Source: Chamaea fasciata (taxonomy: Eukaryota > Chordata > Aves > Passeriformes > Sylviidae). Taken from it: a stretch of 64,000 nt of DNA. Below the pieces are notes generated by a model. That model was given only the letters and a program-made list of their open reading frames with translations. It had not been told where the DNA came from and ran no database searches. Of this stretch, positions 34,801-46,800 are shown piece after piece. Within the stretch, counting starts at the first letter, position 1. Every line of letters begins with the position of its first letter. Position numbers and translations under genes: made by a program. The stretch is from assembly GCA_029207755.1 (NCBI GenBank), contig JARCOQ010000016.1, forward strand, positions 15,025,307 to 15,089,306, read 5' to 3'.

Positions 34801-37800
34801 TTTCCCACCTCCCTGTGGCCCCGAAACAACCGGAGATCCTTTTGCAAACTCAGCTCTGCTCTGGGTCACTGATTTCATTCTGAATATATTCAGCTAAGTA
34901 GGTATTAGGGGTCTGCAGAGCTCACCTTTTACATCTTTAGCTAAAAAGATTTTTTTTCCCAGCTCTTACATCATTTTCCCATCCAATAAGGGAAAATAAA
35001 TCCAGAAAAGGTGGAAGTGCCTCTCGTGGTTTTCTACCTGACCTCGAACTGAACTCCTTGACCTCAAAGTGAATTAAGCAAAAGCTTTATTGCAATTTTC
35101 AGTATTTACTTTTGCAACTTCCTAGAGCAGAGGAAGTGCTGCGACATTGGCACAGGTTGTCCCGGGAGGTTGCAGAAACTTATTTATGGACATCTGGAAA
35201 AACAGGTCAGACGAGCATCTCTGGAACAACCAATGAATTTTGCATCCTGTCTCTGGGCACAGGGAGGAACTGCCCAGCCTCTCACAGTCCCTTCAAGCTG
35301 TATTTTCCACAGATTCTATCCATTAGTTTTCTTTTCTAGGGCGCCTGCAGCCAGGAGACCAGATCCTGGAGGTCAATGGAGATTCCCTAATTGGGGTTAC
35401 AAGCGAGAGGTACCATATCCAAATGGAAATTTTCCATTCCTGTTGCTTTTGTGTGATTCTGGGAGGTGGCTGAGGCTGTGGGGTGTGTGGAGAACACCAA
35501 GGCAACATTCTGTGTGCTGTTCCCAAGAGCCAACTCAGAAATTATCAGACAGAAAGATTCAATATAAAAATAGAGCATTGTGCCCAAATTGTGTCTGAGA
35601 TACTCAGACATTTCCGAAAAATGCTGGGATTTTAACAGCTCCTGGCACCTTCACTCCATCTGCTGCAGCTTCCCAGCACGTCCTGCAGCTCCCAGCACAG
35701 GAGCTTAGCTGGTGTCTGAGCCTGACAGCGCTGCTCCGTGCAGGCAATTCCTCCTGGAGCCACCATCCGGCCCCTCAGCTCCCCATCAAGGGAATAATTA
35801 CCAGCTCCACTGGAGCACCAGCACTTTGGGGGATTCTCCTTTCCCATTAAACACGGCAATCCTATTGCCTGCTTTGCATTCCTGCACGGGGTGCCGAGGC
35901 TGGATGGGAAGCAGCACGAGGAGCTGGTCCTGATGCCAAAGCCCCAGAGCACCTGGGTTTGGTGATGTCCATGAGAACATCTCTGTGGCTGTGGGAGGCT
36001 GTGCCTGGCTCCCAGCAGCTGCCCTGGCTGCCAGGGGTACTTGTATTTTGACCCAGAAAATGGCTGTCCCTGGGATGGAAACTTCCCCAGGTTGGGAATT
36101 ACAGAATTAAGGTCCCTTCCAAGCCAAACCATTCCACGATTCTGTGAATTTAGGGCTGGGGCCGCATCCTTCAGACATGGCCAGTGTGAGTTCTGATTCT
36201 CCTGCCTCTGTGTCATGGGCTGTATTTTTCCTGGTGTGGGTTGGAAGGGACGTTAAAGACCACCTCGTTCCAGCCCCCTGCCACAGGCTGTGCAGGAGGA
36301 TTCGCTCACCACCACAGGCATCTTCTGAGTTTTGTCACCAGGGACTTCTCACTTACTGCAGAAGTGGGAAAATCAGGATATGGCTTGGCTGCCCTCAGCC
36401 TCACTGCCAGGGCAGGGAACAGGGCTGCTCCGCAGGCATCCAGCCAAAGGCCTGGCTGCTGGCAGGGTTTGCCCAGCTCAGGGGTCTCTGCCCAGCTTTG
36501 AGGCGAGTGGGGTGAGACCAGTGGGACGCCACTGGGAGCTGGGGTTGACGTGTCGTGGTCCTTGTGTCCCAGGGCCGTGGACATCCTGAGGACGGCATCG
36601 GCCACCAGCCACATGCGCCTTCTGATAGCCCGTGATGATGATGCCAGGTAAGGGACATGGCACACTGGGAAGGGGGGCTGTGGCACTCATTGGCACCGCA
36701 GCTGGAGAGCCTTGGGGCAAATGAGGCTCAAAGCCCATGGGGAAGGCAGAGGTCTCCAGGGGTCTTTGGTAACTGTGCACTGGTGGGAATTCAGTGGAGC
36801 TGTAATGGAAAGGAAGCAAAGCCGGTGACCTTCAGCCCCAGCCCTGCCTGTGTCAGGTCTGTGGGACATTCCAGCACTGAGCAGATTTCTACAGGTGTTT
36901 CCCCAGGGAGGACCAGGGCTGCTCCAGTCTTGGCTCCCTCAGCTCTGCTGTGTGGTATTTTAGCACATCCTGCACAGAGCTCTGGATGAAGATGTACAGG
37001 GAAAGTAGTACCTTCCCTTCCCTTCCCTTCCCTTCCCTTCCCTTCCCTTCCCTTCCCTTCCCTTCCCTTCCCTTCCCTTCCCTTCCCTTCCCTTCCCTTC
37101 CCTTCCCTTCCCTTCCCTTCCCTTCCCTTCCCTTCCCTTCCCTTCCCTTCCCTTCCCTTCCCTTCCCTTCCCTTCCCTTCCCTTCCCTTCCCTTCCCTTC
37201 CCTTCCCTTCCCTTCCCTTCCCTTCCCTTCCCTTCCCTTCCCTTCCCTTCCCTTCCCTTCCCTTCCCTTCCCTTCCCGATTTTCCTTCCCCGGAGGCTTC
37301 CTTCTGAGAAGTTTCTCCCTGAAACCTGTCCCCTTGTTGCTCCCTGGAAAACCTTGCTCTCTCTGGAGAGGCTCAGAGGGTTTGGAAGGAGAAGGAAAGA
37401 GTTCAGTCTTATCTTGACTGGATTTAAGGTGTATGGGACAATGATGGTGCCATGGGAGAGGGCAAAGCTGTGGGATCCCAGGTATGGATTCGTGGGGTCT
37501 TTGCTGGCATCCCACGGGGGACCTGGCCCAGTGTGCTGGCACATCCTCTCCCCTTGACAGGAACAGGGCTTGGGAAAGCTGAGGTGCTGCAGGAAGCAGA
37601 GGAGCGAGGGTGGCATTTGGCAGGGTGTGGCTGTGGGCAGGCAGTTCCCGGTGCTGGGGCTTTGCTCTGCCTGTGGGTGGCTGCAGGTCACAGTCCTTGC
37701 TCAACGCAGCCTCATCCCGTTAGTGCTGAGATGATGGATTCATTCCTTATCCATCAGCCGCTGTTCCTGCCTTGGCAGAGGAGTGAGAGTGCTGTAATGA

Positions 37801-40800
37801 CAGGCGTGAGGCTAATTCTGACACAGCCAGACACTGCTGGAAGAATTATTTGCTATTAATGACGGGCTGCTTTTAGCCACCCTCTTCCAGGGGAAATAGC
37901 ATCTCCTATTATTACATTAAGTGCAAGTCCTTCAGCAGCTCTGAGGAAGTGCTGGGTGAAGCAAGTAGGTCACCAGAGATCCTTTGGTCCAAGTAGGGAT
38001 GCTCAGGATACAGTTCTGGATCACAGCAGTCCCCTTGGCAGGGCAAAGTGCCAGTGGGCGTCTGACACTCTCCCGCAGCAGGAGAGCCGGGATCCCACAG
38101 CTCAGCTGGGATCCCTGTGTCCAGCAGCGGCAGGAAACTGTTCAAGGAAACACTTGATTTCTCAGCCAGAGCCCTGAGCACAGGTTTTCTTCCTCCACCC
38201 TGTTCTGTTTCAAGCTGTTCGTGCATCTCAGTGTGGCTCCTGCCATCCCAAATTGCAGCAGATGTTTCCTAAAGCACACGCACGTGTGGCTCCGGCCCCC
38301 CTCCCTGCTGTCGGCAGTCCCCAGCAGGGAGCTGGGGCAGGCCGGCAGGGCAATGAAACTTTAAGCAATTTATTTGGCCTCTGTTCACTGTTGGTTATCT
38401 GTTAAATCTGCAAAAGGTTAGCCAGAGGGAAAGGGGGGAAGTAATCAGTTTATTTATTTTTTTTTCTCTAAAAGATTTGCAGAGATTTCACTTACATAAT
38501 CATCTCGCAAACTGTTTAATACACGAATACATATCTCCAGGATTAAGGGCTGTGGGAACATGGGGAAGGATTTTTCTGCTCTCTACTTTTTTTTTTTTTT
38601 CTTCCACTTAGTTTTGTCTTTTTTTTTGATGCTCTGTTATCTTTTAAGTCTGCCCTTGAGCGTGGGTGAGCAGCCAGCCGGGTGCGATGGGGCCATCAGC
38701 TCTGGGGGTGATGCCTGTGGAGGTGCCATGCCATGAGCTGTGGGCAGCTTCCCACCTTCCCACTGCCCGGCAAAGCAGCTCACAAGACCTGAGAGCTGAG
38801 GAGGGCACAGGGCAGAGAAAAGTCAATTTTCAGATCCTTCCTCACCCCGAGCACTCAAGGCACACTGGAGGAGGGAACGTCATGGCTCTGCGTTTGGATC
38901 CAACCCTCCTGCCAATTTTCCCAATGACTCAGCTGAGTAGCATTTTGTTGTGGTTGGCCTCGGGTGAATTTGAGTCATAAACGCTATTATTTGTGCCTGG
39001 AGTTAATTATAGGCCCAAATTACCTGTGCTTTTCATGGAACTCAGTCTCTGGCGTGTATCAGATGCATGTTTTGGGCCTGTCGCATCAGCTGGGCTGCAG
39101 AGAGCAGCAGTAATGCCAGGGCTTAAAGCAGAGAATTCACATTTGGAGCTGGACTCACCAGGTTTAGGTGATGCTTACATCTGATTTTCGTCTGTGCTCC
39201 CCTTCAGCTAATGAGGATAATTTTATTGCATAGTCATAATTATTGTTTATTCATTCTCAGCGTGAAAGTTGCAATAGTTCCTTGTTTCTCTGCATTGCAC
39301 AGATATCAGCCTGGTCTGTCAGGTTTATCACTGGGAGGAGCCAGTTTGTGCTGTACCTCTGAGGCCTGACAGGATAAAATGCTAAATTCATTGTGTCTCC
39401 ACACGAGACGCATCCCCAGCATCCCAAGAACAGGGGCTGTTGGATTAACATGGCTCACACAACCAGCAGGAAGGGAAAGCTGCTTCTCTGCAAGTGCCCT
39501 GGCAGTGTGAAACAGAATCATAGACCCACAGGATCACTGAGGCTGGAAAAGATCTTCAAGATCAAGTCCAACCTCTGAGTGATCTCCCAGCCCAGAGCAC
39601 TAAGTGCCATGTCCAGTTGCTCCTTGGCCACCTCCAGGGGTGAGGGCTCCACCACTGCTCTGGGCAGCCCTTTCCAAGGCCTGACCACCTTTTCCATGAA
39701 GAAATTCCTCCTGATGTCCAACCTGACCCACCCCTGGCACAACCTGAGGCTCTTTCCCCTTGTCCTGTCCCTGTTCCCTGGGAGCAGAGCCCGACCCGCC
39801 CCAGCTGTCCCCTCCTGTCAGGGAGTTGTGCAGAGCCACAAGGTCCCCCCTGAGCCTCCTTTTCTCCAGCCTGAGCCCCTTTCCCAGCTCCCTCAGCTGC
39901 TCCCGGTGCTCCAGCCCCTTTCCCAGCTCTGTTCCCTCCCCTGGACACGCTCCAGACCCTCAGTGTCCTTCTTGTCATGAGGGGCCCAGAACTGGACACA
40001 GACCTTGAGGTCCAGACACAAGTAAAGGGGCAGAATCTCTTCCCAGGTCATTCTGCCCACACTGCTCTTCCCAGCAGAGGGGCTGTGGCTGGAGCTGATG
40101 CCTGCCCTGGTGTAGGTGCAGGATGTGCTCCTGTCCTGCCAGCCCTGTTTGTGTGACAGTGACAGCTCAACCCATTGCATTGTTGTTCTGAGCACTTGGT
40201 GCTAAACTGGCAGGGAGGGCTGGGGCTGACCCCAGCAAGCCTGGGTGTGCCAGGGACAGAGGCTGAGCTTTGAGAAAACACCCAGACTTTCACAGAGCAG
40301 TGAGATGTGCCTGTGCCTGGCACTGCTTGCATCCCACCCAGAGAGAGGGAAAGGATCCAATGGTTTGGGTTGGAAGGGGACGTCAAATCTCATCCCATCC
40401 CACCCCCTGCCTTGGGCAGGGACACCTCCCACTAGCCCATGTGGCTCCAAACCCCATCCAGCCTGGCCTTGGACACTTCCAGGGATCCAGGGACAGCCAT
40501 AGCTGCTCTGGGCACCCTGTGCCAGGGGCTCACCACCCTCCCAGGGAACAATTCCTTCCCAATATCCCATCCATCCCTGCCCTCTGACAGTGGGAAGCCA
40601 TTCCCCTTGCCCTGTCCCTCCATCCCTTGTCTCATGTCCCTCTCCAGCTCCCCTGCAGCCCCTTTAGGCCCTGGAAGGGGCTCTGAGCTCTCCCTGGAGC
40701 CTTCTCCTCTCCAGGTGAGCACCCCCAGCTCTCCCAGCCTGGCTCCAGAGGGGCTCCAGCCCTTGGGGCATCTCCATGGCCTCCCCTGGACTCTCTCCAG

Positions 40801-43800
40801 CAGCTCCAGGTCCTGCTGCTGTTGGCCCTGGGGCTGGGGCAGCTCTGCAGGTGGGGTCTCACCTGAGGGGGCAGAGGGGCAGAATCCCCCCTTCCTGCTG
40901 CCCACGCTGGGGGCTCAGCCCAGCACAGGGGGGTTCTGGGTGCTCATGGCCAGGCCATGTCCAGCTGTCACCCACCACCACCCCAAATCCTTCTCCCAGG
41001 GCCGCTCCTGATTCCTTCTCTGCCCAGCCTGGATTGGTGCTTGGAATTGCCCTGACCCAGGCACTCAGCCCTGTTGTGCTTTGTGCATTTTGCACGGTTC
41101 CCCCTCTCCAGCCTGTCCAGATCCCTGTGGATGCCCCATCCCTCCCCTCCAGGGTGTGACCTCCCCACACAGCCGGGTGTCAGCTTCGGGCTGCCTGTGG
41201 GTGCCCTGATTCCACTGGAGCTGTGTGTGAGAGAATCTGCCTTTGTGACGCCTTTGGAGTGCTCTGGGTTCATGGCTTCCACTCACCTTCAGGTTTGTTT
41301 GTTTTTGTTTTTTTTTTTTGAGACAAACCAGTAATTTCTGATGTCACAGGCTTCACTTTCTCTCCCAGCTGTGGCGCAGAGCTGAGGTTTCCCGACGCTG
41401 TGTAACCTTTGATGTAGGATTCGCCCTTTGTTCTCTCAGGAACAAAAGGGCAGGACAAAGAGGCATTATGAGATAAAACAACAATTTTCCGTGGGGAGAT
41501 TGACCCCCTGCTGTTTAATCTGTAGCAGAGTCATCCTGGAGCTGGATGCTCCTGGCAGACCCCCCATCCCACCCTGGGGCTGGCTGAAAGCTGTCCCGGG
41601 TCAAGCTCATGCAGACCTCAAATGTTTGCATCCTAATGAAAAAAAAATGGAGAAGGGCTTGTTAAAATGAACTTTCCACCTCATACAACGCCATGGTTGT
41701 TGTTTTTTAATAAAGCTGGGCATTTTAGTCCTGCAGGCACCTGACAATTCACAATGTTTTAGTAAGGGTCAAATTTTAAATATTAAAGGCATCTTCTGAA
41801 GCTTCTTGGTGTCTAAAAGCACAAAGCAAGGCCTGCTGGCATTTCTTCAGTGCACTCGTTCATTAATCAGCAATGTTTGGGCATTGTCTGCCCACGTCAA
41901 ACTCCTCCAAACACAGCACTGAGCACAAAATTAATTCCCAGGAGACTGGCACCAGAAAGTGTTTTACTTTCTGCTGGGATAAGTGTGTGCCTCAAGTTAG
42001 TCATGTGTTTGTGTCCCTGATGGAACTGGGGCTGGCAGGACTGACCAACAAAGCAGGAGCTGGGACGGTGGCATTTGGTCACATTGTCCCAGGGCTGGAC
42101 CCAGTCTCACAGCTCATTCAGACTCCTGAACAAATAATGATAAACCTCCTTTGTGGATGAATTCAAAATAAACAACAACAAGGAATGCTGAGCCCATGCG
42201 TGTCCTCACTTATGACAGCGTTTGGCAGCAGAGGTTGGTGACAGGGTTTGCAGGGTCACAGAGCTGCTGCACCAGTTGCATTTGCATTGACTAAGAGCAT
42301 TTCAGCCATTGTTTGGCGTTTATAGCCTCCTCTGTGCTCTGGTGGATTATTATCTGAGGAAAATGGAACAATAGATGACCACAGAAATACCCAGCCCAAA
42401 ACAAAAGCTAGGTGCTGGTGGCTTGGTAACCACAGGGAATAATGTGTGAGATTCCAGGGTGTTGGACCTGCCCCTGCACGGGGCCGTGTGAGCTGCCAGT
42501 GAAGCTGCTGTGAATCAGCTGCAGAAACACAGGGGCTTTACTGGGAGATCGGAATAATTCTGCTGAGATCCCACCCAAGGCTCAGCTCAGGGATCCATGG
42601 ATCAGCAATCCAAGGGCTGACTCGTCCTTCTGCTTTCCCAGTGCTTGTGGAATCATTTAGATTGGAAAAACCCTCTGAGACCCTCAAGTCCAACCCTTAA
42701 CCTACCACTGCCAAGGCCACCATCAAACCGTGTCCTCGAGTGTCACATCCACATGTTTTTTGAACACTTCTAGGGATTCCACCACCTCCCTGGGCAGCCT
42801 GTTCCAGTGCCTGACATCCTTTCAGCGGAGAAATTCTCCTAATATTTTACATAATTTTGGTGCCTTACATTATGAAACTGCCTGCCCCCATGCACAGTAA
42901 GTCATACTGGGCCAGCCCCACACAGCTGTCCCTTGGTGGGCCACCAAACGCCTGCCACTGTCTGAGAGGTAGATCCAATAGAGAATTACAGTGCTTGGAG
43001 AATGCCTTTGGTCATCCTCATGTCCCCTCTGCTGTTTTATCACCACAATGACTGGCAGGTCACAGCATCTTCTGGATGTCCTGGTGGCACCTTGGCTGTT
43101 CCTGGGAAGTGTGTGCCCAAGAGGTGAAAGCCAAAAGAGCTTTGTGGAACGTGGGATTTCTGAACAAAGTCGGGGTCTTTTTTAGGGTCATGGGTTTGGT
43201 TGATAAAGACAATAGTATGGATGCAAATATTGGGATTCACCAAGGCATGTCACTGAGCATTGTGTGACACTTGGGTTTTAAATGATCATTAAATGGAATG
43301 AATAAGGAATAAATTTGATGGCAATATTAGATAAGGCATGCGCTGCTCTTTGAAGTTTGTTAATGAGCTGGTTGTGACTGGGAAGATGTAAATTACTGAG
43401 AGCATTTCCAGCAGGAACCTGAGGAGCTGATGATTCATTCATCATTTAATATTGTTGACTCTAATCTGGCCAATAACACCCAACATCTGTCCCAAGTGAG
43501 GAACGCAGATGACGCAGCGTCTGCGAGTGTGTCACTGCAGTCTCCTCGCTCAGGGAACTTTACTGTGGCTGGGTTCCTACAGGTTCACCTCTGGAGCTTG
43601 TCTGACTGTCAAGCCTGAGAGGGAGCCACTCATAACCAGGCTTTTCCTGGGGCTATGGCATCAGGAAGGCACCTTCCCATGGGGATTCCCTCCTGCCTTC
43701 AAAGACGACATCTAATGGTGTTACTGTGGCCACTGAAACAACATTTCCAGGGTCTCTCCCACTGCCTGGATGCTTATTAACTGGCATGTGTAAGAAATTA

Positions 43801-46800
43801 GTCATCCTTGAGGATCTCTCTGCCAAAAGGTCGGATCCATCAGGTGGGATTGGGTTATGAAGGGAGAGAACCACCCCCCACTGCTGAGGGACAACAGGAG
43901 AGCAAAGAGCCGGCGTGGCAGGGCTGGAACAGAACATGAACATGATGAAGATGGCATTTCTTACCACGTCTCCTCATCTGAAAGGATGTGAGGGACTCAC
44001 AGCAGCTCAAAGAAAGGTTACAGAAATGAGGCAGGAGCTGGTAAACGTGGACAATGGTAGTGCTTAATGGAGTTCAAAAACTCATGATGTCACACTCGGC
44101 AAAAAAAGGTCACGAAGCAAATCACCTGTGGCGTACAGGGAGTTCCAGCTCATCAAGGGCCCAACACATGGTGGTCAAACTCAATCTAGAAGAAAGCAGC
44201 TGGTGCTTGGGCATCGAGATCACTTTCCAGGGGATTTTGGGGATGAGACTGCATGCAGGTCTTTGCTGAGATGTCATGCTCCAAGGGTTTAGCTTGTGAT
44301 GTTCGTGGAGATCTTCATGGATGGATTAGGAGAGTGAGCTGGTGCTTCTGCAGGTGCTCCAAAAGCCATCTCCCTCTTTACTCCAGCAAGAGCTACAAGA
44401 TCTGCTTTCCGTCCAGGAAAAGAGGAGAAAAAGCAGAGAATAACCTGTATTTAACTGTACTAGAAGGAGTCACAAATAGGCCAAGATTTTTTGGGTTATG
44501 TTTCCACAGTTACAGCTCCTTCAGGCAGGGTTTAATCTGTGTGGTGTGTTTGCAAAACTTTTGAGCCTTATAATTGGGAGTGAAAACATTCCCAGGAGGG
44601 TCCATGAGGTGGGGTGCAAGGCAGGATGCAAGGCAGGGCTCCAGTGTTCATCTGCCCTCTCTCAGGAATGGCAGTTTGTAAATATCCCCCCGCAGCCCTC
44701 CCCCACCCAGACTAGCTCTTGAGAGGCTTTGGAGGGATATCTCAGAGGGACAGGACAAAAGGTTCCAAAAGAGGCTCTTACCCCAGGATTATTCCAAGGC
44801 CTTTATTCTCGAAGGGTTCCGGGGGGCAAGAGGAAGAACAAGGAAGTACAGGGGTCTTATCTAGTCTTCCACTCAGGGGGGGATGGCTGGCACTCAGCCA
44901 ATTAGGTCAAGAAAGGAAGGAAAGGTCAAACCATATGGTTACAGGCATTAGGGGGCTCGGGGGGAAAAACCATTCCCCAGAGAAATACAACAGCAGTTCT
45001 CAGCACAGAGCGTGTCCATAGAATCATAGGATCATTAAGATTGGAAAAGACCTTTCAGGATACGCCCCTTCCCAACTCCTCTTGCCCTGAATACACTCCA
45101 GGGCAGGGAAGGAGCACTCTGGAGCTCCAGCCCATCACAGGAAGGCTCCACTGCCATAAGATTGATTATAGACCTGAAGCCTTGCGCAAGCTCTTGAAAC
45201 CAGGATGTTCCCCTTGAGCATGAGGAAGCTTTGTCTGCTCCCCAAGCTGGAGAGCACCGGCCCTGCAGCCTTGGTAGCCAGTCACTGCCATCAGAGGCTC
45301 TGTTGCCATATAATCATGTGGGGGGAGTTCCGAGCAGCAGCTGACTACACCATGGTTTTGTTTGCAGGAGAGAGTTCTCTGAGCTGCTGGAGAAGTTCGG
45401 CTCCCAGAGCAACACGGGCTCAGCGCGGAGTTCACCAGTCCTGCACGGGGGCAGTGAGTAGCTCAGCAGGGAACTGAAAGCCCCTCTCTCTGCAGAGAGA
45501 GTTTCCTTCATCCCAGTGTCGTTCTAAAGGGGCTGTGGTTGGACTTAAGTCAGGGTTGGGGTGAAGGTTTGAAGAAAGCTCGTCCTTATTGCAGACTCTT
45601 GGTGCATGCCCAGAGCATGGCCAATGCTGCCACGGGGTGATCAGGGAGATTGAATGGGGGTCATAACCCCTGCCCTGATCCCCAGATTCTGCCTAGCTGA
45701 TGTGCTGGGCAGGTGTCTTCATCAGTAAGTGCAGCCGTAGAGTTTTGCTCTGGTTTTCAAGGTGTTCCAGCAATAATTCATTCAAAGGTCATTATTTTTC
45801 ATTTGCAAATGGAAATGTTTAATGAGATGCAACAAGGTTGACCTAAGCAAGATGCCAGCACACAAAGCCATGTGTACCCGGGGAAGGAAACTTTCCCTAC
45901 AACCTGGCATCCCACCAGACAGCTGCTGGCCCTTTCCCTATGGCAGAGGTGTGTAGGGTTGGCAGAGGGGTGACAGTCCCATGCTGGAATTGTGCCAAGG
46001 AGGCTGAATGTTCCCTCTTCTTCAGCCCTATCCTGATGTCTTTTAACCACCGTGTGGCTTTCCCCAAAACTCTAGGAGTGCAGCATCATCTCTCAGCAGC
46101 AGGGCAGGGGGGAGGGTGGTGCTGGAATGTTTGTGTGCCCTGGCCTGACTCTGCCTTTGATGTTCAGGTCGGTACCTGGAGAGCACCTCCTCGGGCTCGT
46201 CCTCGCGCTCCCAGAGCCCGCTGCTGCTGAGCCCTGCCAACTCCCACGGGCCCTGCCTCGGGACCCTGGCGCACGCTCCTCACGCACAGTACGTACAGAC
46301 CCCGCCAGCACGGCCTGCTGGGCCACTGGGAGACCCCCAAATGTCAGAAGGGTGCACCCAGTAAATCATTCCGGTGCTTGTTGGAACGGTTTTGTTCATC
46401 CTTATGTCCTCTCTACTCATCTATCCCCACAATGGTTCACAGGCCACAGCTTCTTCTGGATGTGGTGGTGGCATCTTGGCTGTTCCTGGCAAGTTTGTGC
46501 CCAAGGGGTGAAAAGCTTCCCAGCTGAGATGATCAATACGTCTGCATTGTGGTTAACCATGCAGCAGCTCCTCTTCCTCCCCTCTGAATCCCAGGGAGAG
46601 GCCATGGTTTACAGCCAGCTGAGAGAGCCCTGCACATCACCTTATAACCCACGAGCAGAGTGTTCCTGCAAGGCTGGTGCTGCTTTCAGGAGGTGTTTCT
46701 GGAGCTCGTTTCCTATTGCCCTGCTCCTGGCACTTTGATCCCATGTTCCAAGAGCACCAGCACCTCTCCATGCAAACATCCCTGATGGCCTTTGCTTTGG

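Larger units (their letters stand above)
35410..36572 (+). other. STXBP4-like intron 4
   Basis: Contains the second copy of the local duplication at 36.11-36.23 kb and an adjoining CR1 fragment in the opposite orientation. Nothing was recognised in 35.4-36.1 kb. Confidence 0.75.
36648..45367 (+). other. STXBP4-like intron 5 (8.7 kb)
   Basis: The largest intron after PDZ1. It holds the CCTTC array (37.0 kb), CR1 copies at 39.5, 40.35, 42.65 and 45.02 kb, an unidentified dispersed repeat (42.94 kb) and a candidate LTR (44.7 kb). Unique-looking stretches: 37.3-39.5, 41.3-42.6 and 43.2-44.7 kb. No extra exon was found, and none is needed for phase. Confidence 0.75.

Noticed and set aside
36889..37704. 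Minus-strand ORFs of 243-271 codons with EGKGR repeats, and a plus-strand FPSLP repeat ORF
   Set aside because: They are translations of the perfect CCTTC array. A 5-bp unit keeps all frames open.
40439..41011. ORFs of 157-190 codons with 'ALDTSRDPG'-like peptides, recurring at many places
   Set aside because: They are antisense or sense translations of the CR1 3' untranslated region, found at every CR1 copy in the window.
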